Notes: a model not told the origin generated them from the sequence alone. 64,000 nt of DNA from CAIZGX01 sp044239865 (GCA_044239865.1 JBIIAO010000001.1:372001-436000); one strand, 5' to 3'. Positions 9,040-18,181 are shown, counted from the first letter of the stretch. Program-made: numbers and translations.

Positions 9040-10923
9040 ATGAGACAAGGAAATATTTCAGTTCAAACCGAAAACATTTTTCCCATTATTAAAAAATTCT
9101 TGTATTCAGATCACGAGATCTTTTTACGAGAACTCGTAAGTAACGCAGTAGATGCCTGTCAAAAGGCAAAAACATTGAGTAGCCTTGGCGAATTGAAGGA
9201 AGGAGCAGAGAACTATCGTGTTGAAGTTATTTTGAATGAAACAGACAAAACACTTACCATTCGAGACAATGGAGTGGGTATGTCGGAAGAGGAAGTTGAT
9301 AAGTACATCAATCAAATTGCCTTCAGCGGTGCTGAAGAGTTCGTAAGCAAATACCAAGACGCACAAATCATTGGACATTTCGGTTTAGGTTTCTATTCCG
9401 CATTCATGGTGGCGAAAGAAGTTGAAATTATTTCGAAGTCGAGAAAAGACGCTCCTGCTGTTAAATGGGTATGCGACGGTTCTCCGAACTTCACCATGGA
9501 AACAGTTGAAAAAGAAACATTCGGAACCGATATCATCTTACACATCGCAGACGATTCAACTGAATTTTCTGAAAAATCTCGTTTGGAAGGAATTCTAAAT
9601 AAATATTGTCGCTTCATGCCCGTAGAGATTGTGTTCGGTGAAAAGACTGAGCACATTGAAGATCCTAACGGAGAGGTTGACGATAAAGGAAATGTAAAGC
9701 GTGTTGAGACGACAGTGGATAACGTTATCAATTCAACAACGCCTCTTTGGACAAAGAAGCCAGCCGATCTTCAACAAGAAAATTACGAAACGTTCTACCG
9801 TGAATTGTATCCGTATTCCTTCGAAGATCCGTTGTTCCACATTCACATCAACGTAGATTATCCTTTCAACCTAACCGGAATTTTATTCTTCCCGAAGTTG
9901 AAGGCGAACATGGAAAACAACCGCAACAAAGTTCAGTTGTATTGCAATCAAGTATTCATCACAGATGAAGTGAAGAACATTCTTCCAGATTTCCTTACGT
10001 TGCTTCATGGTGTGATTGATTCTCCAGACATCCCATTAAACGTATCGCGCAGCTATTTGCAAGAAGACGGCAACGTGAAGAAGATTTCAGCACACATCAC
10101 CAAGAAAGTTGCAGATAAGTTGAACAGCATGTTCAACGCAGATCGCAAAGATTTCGAAGAGAAGTGGGACGATATTTCAGTTTTCATTCATTATGGAATG
10201 TTGTCGGAAGAGAAGTTCAATGAGAAGGCGGCTAACTTCAATCTATTCAAAACAACCGACAGCGAATATTTCAATTTGGAAGAATTGAAAACGAAAGTGG
10301 GAGGCCTTCAGAAAGATAAGAGCGGAAATACTGTGATTCTTTATAGCAACGATAGTCAAGCGCAAGATTCATTTATTGCTTCTGCGAAAGATCGTGGGTA
10401 TGTGGTGATTGAAATGAATTCACCGTTAACGCCGCATCTGATTTCGCAAATTGAATCGAAAGATCAAAACTTGAAATTTAAGCGTGTGGATAGCGATGTG
10501 TTGGACAAGCTGATTGAAAAGGAAGAGAACACAGCTTCATTGCTCACCGAAGAAGAAAAGACGGCGTTGAAGCCTTTGTTCGAAGAGAACCTCGATACAA
10601 AATCGTTTAACGTGAGTTTTGAAAACATGTCTTCAACAGAAGCCCCTGTAACAATCGTGCAGAACGAATTCATGCGTCGCATGAAAGAGCAAAGTGCATT
10701 GGGCGGAGGCGGAGGAATGAATTTCTACGGAGAGCTTCCAGATAGCTACACGATTGTGGTGAATTCGAATCACCCTTTAATGCAGAAGATCAACGCCGAT
10801 AAAGAATCGGGTAAAGGTTTGGCTCAACAAGCGGTTCAACTGGCCATGCTTTCAAAAGGAATTTTGAAAGGTGCTGAATTAACCAAGTTCATTCAAGCCA
10901 ACTTCGAATCGTTAAATAAATAA
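9040..10923 (+). CDS. htpG: Molecular chaperone HtpG (Hsp90)
   Basis: ATP-dependent cytosolic Hsp90 chaperone. From the ATG at 9040 the protein is 627 residues and begins MRQGNISVQTENIFPIIKKF, the normal HtpG N-terminus; the in-frame TTG at 9007 would add 11 residues not found in the family and was rejected. The GHKL ATPase pocket is visible as LRELVSNAVDAC, IRDNGVGMS and GHFGLGFYSAFMV. The middle domain has GVIDSPDIPLNVSRSYLQED with its catalytic Arg, and the C-terminal part is the dimerisation domain. A GGGGGM stretch near residue 560 is a short low-complexity loop. The gene stands alone between a terminator and the lemA cluster. Confidence 0.97.
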   Translation: MRQGNISVQTENIFPIIKKFLYSDHEIFLRELVSNAVDACQKAKTLSSLGELKEGAENYRVEVILNETDKTLTIRDNGVGMSEEEVDKYINQIAFSGAEEFVSKYQDAQIIGHFGLGFYSAFMVAKEVEIISKSRKDAPAVKWVCDGSPNFTMETVEKETFGTDIILHIADDSTEFSEKSRLEGILNKYCRFMPVEIVFGEKTEHIEDPNGEVDDKGNVKRVETTVDNVINSTTPLWTKKPADLQQENYETFYRELYPYSFEDPLFHIHINVDYPFNLTGILFFPKLKANMENNRNKVQLYCNQVFITDEVKNILPDFLTLLHGVIDSPDIPLNVSRSYLQEDGNVKKISAHITKKVADKLNSMFNADRKDFEEKWDDISVFIHYGMLSEEKFNEKAANFNLFKTTDSEYFNLEELKTKVGGLQKDKSGNTVILYSNDSQAQDSFIASAKDRGYVVIEMNSPLTPHLISQIESKDQNLKFKRVDSDVLDKLIEKEENTASLLTEEEKTALKPLFEENLDTKSFNVSFENMSSTEAPVTIVQNEFMRRMKEQSALGGGGGMNFYGELPDSYTIVVNSNHPLMQKINADKESGKGLAQQAVQLAMLSKGILKGAELTKFIQANFESLNK

Positions 10924-10972
10924 TTTGCTTAACAAGAAAAAAAAGAACAACTTCGTTCAACAATAAACAAAA

Positions 10973-11563
10973 ATGAAATCAAACAAAGTGTTAATGGCTC
11001 TGCTCGCAGTAGTTGGAGTAATAGTCGTAAGTTTCGGGATATTTTACTTGTACGGAACCAGCGTGTATAGCGGTGCCGTAGAAAAGCAAGAAACGGTTAA
11101 CGAGAAATGGGCGAACGTGCAAACTGCTTATCAGCGTCGCGCCGACTTGGTTCCTCAATTGATTGCAACTGTGAAAGGTGCTGCAGCGAATGAAGAGAAA
11201 ATATTAATGGAAGTTACGAATGCGCGCGCTGGAATTAAGAGTGCGAATACTCCAGAAGAGATTCAACAACAGGGAAGTATAATCAATCGCAACATTCAAG
11301 TGGTATTCGAGAAATATCCAGAGATTCGCAGCACAGAGAATTTCGGTATGCTTCAAGCGCAATTGGAAGGAACCGAGAATCAGGTAAAAACAGAACGCGA
11401 TTTATACAACGAAGCGGTGAAGCAATTTAACAGTTACGTTCGTGGGTTTTGGAAGCACAAGGCACTTGGTTTAGTTGGAAACGACGATGAAGAATTCAAG
11501 GTTCGTAAGATGTTCGAAGCAGATGCTGGAAGCGAAAACGCGCCAAAGGTTAGTTTCGAATAA
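10973..11563 (+). CDS. lemA: LemA family membrane protein
   Basis: A 196-residue protein with one N-terminal membrane segment (about 7-27), followed by the helical LemA core: VNEKWANVQTAYQRRADLVP, ATVKGAAANE and the C-terminal part with YNEAVKQFNSYVRGF. LemA proteins have the N-terminus outside and a four-helix body. The molecular function is unknown, but LemA genes very often sit next to TPM-domain genes, as here. The stop overlaps the start of the next gene (TAATG), showing a coupled operon of three genes. Confidence 0.94.
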   Translation: MKSNKVLMALLAVVGVIVVSFGIFYLYGTSVYSGAVEKQETVNEKWANVQTAYQRRADLVPQLIATVKGAAANEEKILMEVTNARAGIKSANTPEEIQQQGSIINRNIQVVFEKYPEIRSTENFGMLQAQLEGTENQVKTERDLYNEAVKQFNSYVRGFWKHKALGLVGNDDEEFKVRKMFEADAGSENAPKVSFE

Positions 11564-11988
11564 TGGGATTTTTCTTCGAGGAACAATTCTCTATTGAAGT
11601 AGAGAAGGCCATTGAAGAAGCAGAGCTGCTCACTTCAGCTGAATTCAAATTGCACATTGAAGAAGCGTGCAACGAAGATTTGCTGGACAGAGCAGCTTTT
11701 GTTTTTTCAGAATTGGAATTACACAAGACAGAGAAACGCAATGCTGTTCTCTTGTATGTGAGTGTCAACGACCGAAAGGTCTCGATACTCGCAGATGCAG
11801 GAGCGAAAGCGCATTTTACGGAAGAGATTCTTTCCAATTGTCTTTCATCTTTAATTCATGATTTTAAATCGGACAATTACGCTGAAGGAATTCGTTCTTG
11901 TTTCCTCGCCATTGCGAACGTATTAAAATCACATTTTCCTTATCAAGAAAACGACATCAATGAGATTAGTAATAAAGTCAGCCGTTAA
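11563..11988 (+). CDS. Short TPM-domain protein without signal peptide
   Basis: A 141-residue protein with no signal peptide. Its sequence (VEKAIEEAELLTSAEFKLHI, NAVLLYVSVNDRKVSILAD and a C-terminal helical part) follows the TPM domain (YgcG/Psb32 fold), in which alternating helices and strands surround a possible metal site. It overlaps lemA by one base and the next TPM gene by 29. The paired arrangement of a short soluble TPM protein and a longer exported one behind lemA is common in Bacteroidota. Function is unknown; a membrane-associated stress or photosystem-repair-like role is only known for distant plant relatives. Confidence 0.82.
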   Translation: MGFFFEEQFSIEVEKAIEEAELLTSAEFKLHIEEACNEDLLDRAAFVFSELELHKTEKRNAVLLYVSVNDRKVSILADAGAKAHFTEEILSNCLSSLIHDFKSDNYAEGIRSCFLAIANVLKSHFPYQENDINEISNKVSR

Positions 11989-12799
11989 GTTATTATTCGT
12001 CGCTGCTTTGCTCGTCTTTGGCGCTCAAGCAAGCGCTCAGGATTGCTTTCCTGCGAAAGATGATCGTCGATTGGTCTACGATGGCGCAGGCATGCTTGCA
12101 GCCAATGAAGTTCAGATGTTGGAAGACAGTTTACAGAATTTAGCTCGGACTACCGGGACACAGATCGTAGTAGTTATTGTGGAAGACTTATGCGGGTTTG
12201 TACCCTACGCTTTTGCAACGAAGCTCGGAGAAACTTGGGGTGTTGGTCAAGCCGAGCAAGACAACGGAATCGTATTCCTCATTAAACCAAAACAAGCGTC
12301 TTCGAAGGGAGAAGCTTTTATTGCGGTTGGAAGAGGTCTGCACGGAACCATTCCAGATGCCATTTCTTACACCATTGTTGAAAACGAATTTATTCCAATG
12401 GCGAAGCAGCAGAAGTATTTTGAAGGCATTGTGAAAAGTGTTCAGATCCTTTCTGATTTGTCGCGCGGAAAATATCCAGCAAGTGAATATTCTCCTGAAA
12501 AGAAAAAGAACAAAGGCGGAATACTTGGCTCAGTAATTTTCTTTCTTGTCATTGCAGGTGTTTTCTTGTTGTTTAAAGTGAAGAGCACCCGAACATATGC
12601 ACGAACAAACAACCTGGGTTTCTGGGCGGCATGGGCCTTACTCGCATCTATGAATACACGTCACTCAGGATATTACAATTCTTTCCGTGGCGGGAGTGGA
12701 GGCTTTAGCGGATACGGCGGAGGAAGTTCAGGAGGAGGCGGATTTGGAGGTTTCGGCGGCGGCGGTTTCGGCGGTGGTGGAGCAGGTGGTTCTTGGTAA
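11960..12799 (+). CDS. Exported TPM-domain protein with membrane segment and glycine-rich tail
   Basis: A 279-residue YgcG-type protein. It has a signal peptide (about 1-26, ending AQASAQ), a TPM domain (about 35-165) with LVYDGAGMLAANEVQMLE, GTQIVVVIVEDL and QDNGIVFLIKP, and a membrane helix near 185-205 (GSVIFFLVIAGVFLLF). The tail of about 45 residues is very rich in Gly and Ser and ends GGGGAGGSW. The start at 11960 overlaps the previous gene by 29 bases, but it gives a convincing signal peptide, so I kept it. Third gene of the lemA cluster; probably anchored in the inner membrane with the TPM domain outside. Function unknown. Confidence 0.88.
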   Translation: MRLVIKSAVKLLFVAALLVFGAQASAQDCFPAKDDRRLVYDGAGMLAANEVQMLEDSLQNLARTTGTQIVVVIVEDLCGFVPYAFATKLGETWGVGQAEQDNGIVFLIKPKQASSKGEAFIAVGRGLHGTIPDAISYTIVENEFIPMAKQQKYFEGIVKSVQILSDLSRGKYPASEYSPEKKKNKGGILGSVIFFLVIAGVFLLFKVKSTRTYARTNNLGFWAAWALLASMNTRHSGYYNSFRGGSGGFSGYGGGSSGGGGFGGFGGGGFGGGGAGGSW

Positions 12800-12820
12800 T
12801 GTTGAATTGACCTATCTTCG
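12793..12820 (+). promoter_or_regulatory. Candidate promoter (TTG-N17-TATCTTCG)
   Basis: TTG at 12793-12795 and TATCTTCG at 12813-12820, with 17 bases between them, match the Bacteroidota consensus with one mismatch. Only four bases separate the -7 box from the ATG at 12825, so a transcript would be nearly leaderless. It overlaps the end of the preceding TPM gene. Confidence 0.4.
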
Positions 12821-12824
12821 CGAC

Positions 12825-13124
12825 ATGCATTTGAAAATAAGAACATCTTTAGCAGCGGCGCTCCTAGTGCTTTTTGTTGGTGTCCTTTCTTTTCAAACCT
12901 TTCACCAACTCACGGCGCACAGTCATGTAGAAACTTCTCATGAGCATGAAGACGAGCAATGCCAGTATTGTGCAATCAAAGCGCTGCCTTATTTACCCTT
13001 AGAAATTTTAGACATTGCTTTTCATTGCAATGTTGAATTGCCTGAAGCAACGTCGGTTTATGTTTCGCCATTTTCAGATTCAGTTTTTGTAGAACAGTCG
13101 GGTAGAGGGCCGCCCCAAGGATAA
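12825..13124 (+). CDS. Small exported His/Cys-rich protein, possible metal handling
   Basis: A 99-residue protein. The ATG at 12825 gives a clear signal or anchor segment (RTSLAAALLVLFVGVLSF); longer in-frame starts lie inside the preceding gene and give no sensible N-terminus. The mature part has a His-rich stretch (HQLTAHSHVETSHEHEDEQC) followed by CQYC, and ends VEQSGRGPPQG. Small proteins of this shape, resembling DUF2946-type proteins, often precede TonB receptors for copper or zinc. It lies 38 bases before such a receptor gene. I cannot name a family with certainty; metal binding is inferred from the His and Cys residues and the context. Confidence 0.7.
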   Translation: MHLKIRTSLAAALLVLFVGVLSFQTFHQLTAHSHVETSHEHEDEQCQYCAIKALPYLPLEILDIAFHCNVELPEATSVYVSPFSDSVFVEQSGRGPPQG

Positions 13125-13162
13125 TCGTTAATTCTTTTCCGATTCATTCTTAATCTTTTTCA

Positions 13163-15508
13163 ATGCGTTTATTTTTTCTTGTTCTCTTTTTGGGAATGGG
13201 ATATTTTGCACAAGCGCAACTGCACGGAATTGTAGTTGATGCTTCCACGCAATTGCCCCTTTCGCATGTTCATGTAGAAGTGCATGAGCTAAATACCGAC
13301 GTTATTACCGACGGTAAGGGCTATTTTATTGTGGAAGAAATTCCAGTTGGAAAATATCATTTGCATGTGTTGAAGGACAATTACGCAGCGAAGCTTTTCG
13401 ATTTCAGGGTGGAGCGAGATTCCATAACAACCTTGCGCATTGAATTGCTTCCTTCAAATTTTCAATTGAATGAAATTGTCATTGAAGACGGCACTTCTAA
13501 AGTAGAAGTTCGAAGATCTTCACAAGCCATGGTTTCGCTTTCAGCAGCAGAACTTACGTTGGCCAATGGATTAACGCTTTCAGACAAGCTGAAATCGCAG
13601 CCAGGTATTTCTTCCATTTCAACCGGAGCAGGAATGAGCAAGCCGCAGATTCGGGCGTATTCAGGTTCACGCTGCTTCATTCAAGATTTAGGAATGAAGC
13701 ATGAGGCCCAGCAATGGGGAAATGACCACGGATTAGAGATCGACCCCTTTCAAATTGAAAACGTTGAATGGCGGAAAGGTGCGGGGAATGTCATGTATGG
13801 ATCAGACGCAATAGGCGGAGTGCTTTCCATTCGCTTACCCGAAGTACCGAAAGAAGGTGTTCATGGAAACGTGGGTTCCATCTTCCAATCGAACAACAAC
13901 ACATTCGGAAATTCTGCGCAAGTTTCAATTCGAAAAAATAAGAATTACGTGAAGCTTCGAAGTACGTTAATGAATTATGGCGACATGCAATTGCCGGCCG
14001 ATTCGTTCACTTATTTGAGAAGAATTTATCCGCTTCTTAACGGCGCTCTTCAAAACACGGCGGGGAAAGATGTGCACGAGCAATTTGTTGTTGGAAGATT
14101 ATTTCCCAAAGGGAAAATTCAGTTGTCGCAAAGTTTGTATACGCAGAACGCAGGCATGTTCGTGGGTGCGATCGGAGTGCCCACTGTTGGCAGTGTTCAG
14201 AGCGATGGCGATTCTAGGAATGTTGGATTTCCAAATGTATCGCTCCGACATTTTAAATCGGCGATGCATTTTTCTTCGAACACAAAATGGGGATGGTTCG
14301 AAACGAATGCAGGGGTTCAGGAAAACAGAAGACAAGAGTTTATTCTTCCGCGAAGAGAGGGCTTTCAGCCGTTGCCGAATTACAACGTTGCGCACGATTT
14401 GCGTTTGCGTTCAGCGCAAATCAATTCGTTTTTGCGCATGACTTCGAAGGAAGGAACAAAGACGTTGGTTGGATTATTTTCGGAATTGCTTCAGCATACG
14501 CGTGGCGGATATGATTTCTTGTTGCCGAATTATTCTGGAGCTCAGAACGCGGTTTACGTGCAACAGAACGTTCCCCTTCAACATAGAAAAAAAGAAACCT
14601 TCCGAACCTTAGGAATGCGAGTGGAGCAGGGGAGTATGCGCAATGAATCTTTCCGTTCTCCAATTTATGCATCGGCTGATAGCATTGGATCGTATTACGT
14701 CCGTGCGAGTGAGAACTCTCGAAATTTTGCAGGATGGTCGTTCGAAATTGGAGAAGCTGTTGCGATTCGCGAAGGGCAGTCTTTGAAGTACAGTCTTCAG
14801 CGGGCATGGCGTATGCCGAATGCTGCAGAACTATTCATTAACGGCGTCCATCACGGTACCTTCCGCCACGAGCAAGGCAATACCATATTGAATTCGGAAG
14901 TGGGATATCTCTTCGATGCGGCGTATGAACTTCAAACCGAAAAATTCCGATTGTCGTTGGCGGGATATGCGCACTATTTTTCCAACTACATTTTTCTTCG
15001 GGCTTCTTCGATTTATTCAGAATTGCCAGACGGAGGACAGGTTCATGTTTATGCGCAAGATGGTGCACTGTTTTCAGGAGGTGAAATGAAAAGTGAGTTT
15101 CAATTGAATACGCGAACGAAGTTGGAGTGGAGCGCGCAGTCGGTGTTTTCGTATTTGTTTTCATCGGGAACTGCTTCTCCGTTTACTCCGCCTGTTTCAT
15201 CGACGATTTTATTTCAACATAAATTATTCGAATTGAAAAACAAGTTGAATGTTCAGTTGGAAGTGCAAGGCAATTGGGCTGCTGCGCAAAACAGAGTCGA
15301 CCGCAATGAGAAGTCAACGCCTGGATATCACACGCTAGATTCTAGATTGAAAGTTGAATGGAAGTTGCGCGGCATAACACTCGAAAGCAACCTTGGTGTA
15401 AACAATCTTTTCAATGCGTTTTATTACAATCACACGAGTAACTACAGAAGACTGAATCTTCCGGAAATGGGCCGAAATGTATTTATTCAAACATTAATTA
15501 AATTTTAA
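13163..15508 (+). CDS. TonB-dependent outer-membrane receptor, possibly for a metal ligand
   Basis: A 781-residue receptor with a signal peptide ending AQAQ. Residues about 20-100 form a carboxypeptidase-regulatory-like domain (LHGIVVDASTQLPLSHVHVE, GYFIVEEIPVGKYHL). The plug follows (LTLSDKLKSQPGISSISTGA, VEWRKGAGNVMYGSDAIGG), then a 22-strand barrel ending in aromatic FIQTLIKF. It imports a ligand across the outer membrane using TonB energy. The ligand is not shown by the sequence, but the upstream His/Cys-rich protein and the downstream DUF4625 lipoprotein containing HAHEGE suggest a metal such as copper or zinc. Gaps of 38 and 12 bases indicate one operon. Confidence 0.9.
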   Translation: MRLFFLVLFLGMGYFAQAQLHGIVVDASTQLPLSHVHVEVHELNTDVITDGKGYFIVEEIPVGKYHLHVLKDNYAAKLFDFRVERDSITTLRIELLPSNFQLNEIVIEDGTSKVEVRRSSQAMVSLSAAELTLANGLTLSDKLKSQPGISSISTGAGMSKPQIRAYSGSRCFIQDLGMKHEAQQWGNDHGLEIDPFQIENVEWRKGAGNVMYGSDAIGGVLSIRLPEVPKEGVHGNVGSIFQSNNNTFGNSAQVSIRKNKNYVKLRSTLMNYGDMQLPADSFTYLRRIYPLLNGALQNTAGKDVHEQFVVGRLFPKGKIQLSQSLYTQNAGMFVGAIGVPTVGSVQSDGDSRNVGFPNVSLRHFKSAMHFSSNTKWGWFETNAGVQENRRQEFILPRREGFQPLPNYNVAHDLRLRSAQINSFLRMTSKEGTKTLVGLFSELLQHTRGGYDFLLPNYSGAQNAVYVQQNVPLQHRKKETFRTLGMRVEQGSMRNESFRSPIYASADSIGSYYVRASENSRNFAGWSFEIGEAVAIREGQSLKYSLQRAWRMPNAAELFINGVHHGTFRHEQGNTILNSEVGYLFDAAYELQTEKFRLSLAGYAHYFSNYIFLRASSIYSELPDGGQVHVYAQDGALFSGGEMKSEFQLNTRTKLEWSAQSVFSYLFSSGTASPFTPPVSSTILFQHKLFELKNKLNVQLEVQGNWAAAQNRVDRNEKSTPGYHTLDSRLKVEWKLRGITLESNLGVNNLFNAFYYNHTSNYRRLNLPEMGRNVFIQTLIKF

Positions 15509-15520
15509 AATCAATTCAAA

Positions 15521-15973
15521 ATGAAAAATCAATTTTTTAAAACACTCGTTTTATTTTTCGTAGGAGCAGCTTTTCTTCAAAGTTGCAAACAGGAAGACAC
15601 CACAGCGCCTTTGATTAGCTCTGTCTCTGTGAACGATACATTGGGACAGGATTTTGCGGTTACGCCCGGAGATTCGCTGTATGTAAAGTTTACAATTACC
15701 GATGAGAATATGCTAAGTCAATTTCGCGCAAGTATCCATGATGCAGCGGATGGGCATGCTCATGAAGGCGAAGCGGATACTGCAGCTGTGGTTCCGAATA
15801 CGGGTTTGTGGGTTGACACGCGTGTGCAAACACTGTCGGGAACTACAATTACAAAGACTCTTTTGTATGTTGTTCCAGATACCATTCAAGGGGTTTGGCA
15901 TTGGGAGCTTCAGGCCATAGATGAGAGCGGGAATGCAGCCGAGGAATTCGTGGTGGAATTCGACGTGCAATAG
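15521..15973 (+). CDS. DUF4625 lipoprotein
   Basis: A 150-residue lipoprotein; the signal sequence ends in the lipobox-like FLQSC (Cys about residue 22). The body shows the DUF4625 pattern: TTAPLISSVSVNDT, a beta-sandwich segment SLYVKFTITDENMLSQFRAS and the end WHWELQAIDESGNAAEEFVV. A DAADGHAHEGE loop could bind a metal. It is the third gene after the His/Cys-rich protein and the TonB receptor, and may be the surface partner of the receptor. Function of the family is not established. Confidence 0.82.
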   Translation: MKNQFFKTLVLFFVGAAFLQSCKQEDTTAPLISSVSVNDTLGQDFAVTPGDSLYVKFTITDENMLSQFRASIHDAADGHAHEGEADTAAVVPNTGLWVDTRVQTLSGTTITKTLLYVVPDTIQGVWHWELQAIDESGNAAEEFVVEFDVQ

Positions 15974-15998
15974 TGGTACGGTTTTTTAGTTAGGGCTA

Positions 15999-16028
15999 TT
16001 GGTGCAACGAATCTGCGTTGTACCTTTA
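15999..16028 (+). promoter_or_regulatory. Candidate promoter (TTG-N19-TACCTTTA)
   Basis: TTG at 15999-16001 and TACCTTTA at 16021-16028 with 19 bases between; one mismatch to TAnnTTTG. It lies 10 bases before the ATG of the S41 peptidase, just after the DUF4625 gene, and would start a new transcription unit. Confidence 0.5.
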
Positions 16029-16038
16029 ACCCGAACTT

Positions 16039-17673
16039 ATGAAAAAGAAAATTGTCCTGTTTTTAGTTGTCCAATCGCTTATCACAGCCACTGCTTGGGC
16101 ACAACCAGATCCGAAAACAACTACAGATAAATTCGCGTCGTTGCTGAACTACATCGAATACATGTATGTAGACTCGGTAAACTCAAAAGAACTTACAGAA
16201 AAGGCGATCATTTCATTGCTGGAAGAATTGGATCCCCATTCAACTTACATCAGTGCTGAAGAATTGCAAGAAGCCAACGAGCCGTTGGAAGGAAGCTTCG
16301 ATGGTATTGGAGTTCAGTTCAATATACTTCACGACACCATTATGGTGGTGGAACCTATTCAGGGCGGGCCTTCTGAGAAATTGGGCATTCGCGGGGGCGA
16401 TAAAATTGTTTCCGTAGATGGTGTTAACATGGCTGGAATTGGAGTAAAGAATACCGACGTGTTTAAGAAACTTCGTGGTCCCCGCGGCACGAAAGTGAAA
16501 GTTGGCATTTTGCGCAAGGGAGTTGTAGGTGTTCAGACCTATGAAATCATTCGCGATAAAATTCCAATTTATTCAATTGATGCAGCGTACATGGCTGCTG
16601 AAGGTGTAGGATACATTAAAGTATCTCGATTCGCGAAGACAACAACGGAAGAGTTGCGTAAGGCCTTAGACGATTTGAAGAAAAAGGGAATGCGCGATTT
16701 AGTTCTAGATCTTCAAGACAATGGTGGCGGAATGTTGAGCGCGGCGATTGACATGTGCGACGAGTTTTTGGATAAAGACAAGCTTATTGTATTTACCAAG
16801 GGAAGAGCGTTTCCTGAAGAGAAAACAAATGCAAAGCCACGCATTAAAGGAAGATTTGAAGAGGGGCGGTTGGTTGTTTTGATTGATGAATCTTCAGCGA
16901 GCGCAAGCGAAATTGTAAGCGGTGCCATTCAAGACTGGGATCGCGGAGTTATTGTTGGAAGAAGATCGTTCGGAAAGGGATTGGTTCAACGTCCTATTCC
17001 ATTGCCAGACGGTTCTATGGTTCGTCTAACGGTTCAGAAGTACTACACACCTGCAGGAAGATGTATTCAAAAGCCTTATGAAAAAGGATTGGAAGATTAC
17101 GAGATGGATTATTTGAAGCGATTGAAGAATGGAGAATTTTTTCATGCTGATAGCATTAAGTTTTCCGAAGAAGATAAATATGAAACACGTTTAACGCACC
17201 GCACGGTATACGGCGGTGGTGGAATTATGCCAGATATTTTTGTTCCTTTAGACACTTCTGAGAACAGTAAATATTTTTCGAATCTTTTGCGTGTTGGAAT
17301 TACCAACGACTGGACCATGGAATACGTAGACGCTCATCGCGATGAGTTGAAGAGAAAGTATCCAACTTCAAAAGAATTTATTTCACGCTTCATGTTTTCG
17401 GAAGCTGAAGTGCAGGAATTTATTCAAGCTGCTGAAAAAAAGGAAGTGAAATTCAATGAAGAGGAATTTGCTCGTTCAAAGCAGGTGATTCTTATTCGTA
17501 TGAAGGCGTTGGTGGGAAGAGGGATTTATGAGAATGAATCGTTCTATGAAATCATTAACGAATTGAATCCTGCCTTCAAACGCGGAATGGAAATTCTTGT
17601 CAATGGAGAGTTCGAGAAACTTCCATTGGGATTCGATGAATACAAAATGGGTAAATCAAAAGCAAAAAAATAA
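16039..17673 (+). CDS. S41 family C-terminal processing peptidase (CtpA/Prc type)
   Basis: A periplasmic serine protease of 544 residues. It has a signal peptide ending AWAQ, an N-terminal helical segment with LEELDPHSTYIS, a PDZ domain at about 85-175 (IGVQFNILHDTIMVVEP, IRGGDKIVSVDG), and the S41 catalytic domain. The nucleophile lies in the Ser/Ala cluster DESSASASEI (residues 283-291) and the general-base lysine in RRSFGKGLVQ (Lys313). The C-terminal ~150 residues form a helical region. Such proteases trim envelope proteins or their regulators. It is the first gene of a probable operon with the DUF1573 gene, whose start lies 4 bases behind its stop. Confidence 0.95.
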   Translation: MKKKIVLFLVVQSLITATAWAQPDPKTTTDKFASLLNYIEYMYVDSVNSKELTEKAIISLLEELDPHSTYISAEELQEANEPLEGSFDGIGVQFNILHDTIMVVEPIQGGPSEKLGIRGGDKIVSVDGVNMAGIGVKNTDVFKKLRGPRGTKVKVGILRKGVVGVQTYEIIRDKIPIYSIDAAYMAAEGVGYIKVSRFAKTTTEELRKALDDLKKKGMRDLVLDLQDNGGGMLSAAIDMCDEFLDKDKLIVFTKGRAFPEEKTNAKPRIKGRFEEGRLVVLIDESSASASEIVSGAIQDWDRGVIVGRRSFGKGLVQRPIPLPDGSMVRLTVQKYYTPAGRCIQKPYEKGLEDYEMDYLKRLKNGEFFHADSIKFSEEDKYETRLTHRTVYGGGGIMPDIFVPLDTSENSKYFSNLLRVGITNDWTMEYVDAHRDELKRKYPTSKEFISRFMFSEAEVQEFIQAAEKKEVKFNEEEFARSKQVILIRMKALVGRGIYENESFYEIINELNPAFKRGMEILVNGEFEKLPLGFDEYKMGKSKAKK

Positions 17674-17677
17674 GAAA

Positions 17678-18169
17678 ATGAAAAAGCTAGTATTTGTTTT
17701 TGGAAGTGCACTTCTTGTTTTTGCAAGTTGCTCAACTTCTTCAACCAACACTGGAGAAGTTATTCCAAGTCAGCCTGCACCTGTGGTTCTTCCAAAGGTA
17801 GCTCCTGAACAGGGTTCAGGTGAAGAGTCTATTGCACGCCCGAAAACGAAAATAAAATTCAAAAAGATGGTGCACGATTTCGGTCGGTTGAAAGAAGGGG
17901 AGAAGCGTGAGTTCGATTTTGAATTCACCAACACAGGTAAGGAAGATTTGATTATTGAAGATTGCAAAGGTTCATGCGGATGCACCGTTCCGGAGTGGCC
18001 GAAGGAGGCAATTAAGCCCGGACAATCGGCAGCTATTAAGGTAAAGTTCGACAGTACAAAAAAGGAAAAGGATCAAGAGAAGTCGGTGACCATTACGGCG
18101 AATACAGAACCGGAAATAACCACTGTCATTAAAATTAAAGCCTACGTAGAAGCGTCGGCTGGGAAGTAA
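17678..18169 (+). CDS. DUF1573 lipoprotein
   Basis: A 163-residue lipoprotein. The start at 17678 gives MKKLVFVFGSALLVFASCS, a good lipoprotein signal with the Cys in FASC; the earlier in-frame ATG at 17597 lies inside the S41 peptidase gene and was rejected. The mature part has a Pro/Thr-rich linker and a DUF1573 Ig-like domain: VHDFGRLKEGEKREFDFEF, GSCGCTVPEWPKE and PGQSAAIKVKFD. These domains are abundant in Bacteroidota envelopes; their role is not known. The following prfC gene begins 12 bases downstream. Confidence 0.9.
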   Translation: MKKLVFVFGSALLVFASCSTSSTNTGEVIPSQPAPVVLPKVAPEQGSGEESIARPKTKIKFKKMVHDFGRLKEGEKREFDFEFTNTGKEDLIIEDCKGSCGCTVPEWPKEAIKPGQSAAIKVKFDSTKKEKDQEKSVTITANTEPEITTVIKIKAYVEASAGK

Positions 18170-18181
18170 CAAAGGAAGAAC

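Noticed and set aside
12687..12824. Longer N-terminus for the His/Cys-rich protein
   Set aside because: It would be encoded in another frame of the Gly-rich tail of the TPM gene, and gives an acidic Ala/Glu stretch before the real signal peptide at 12825.
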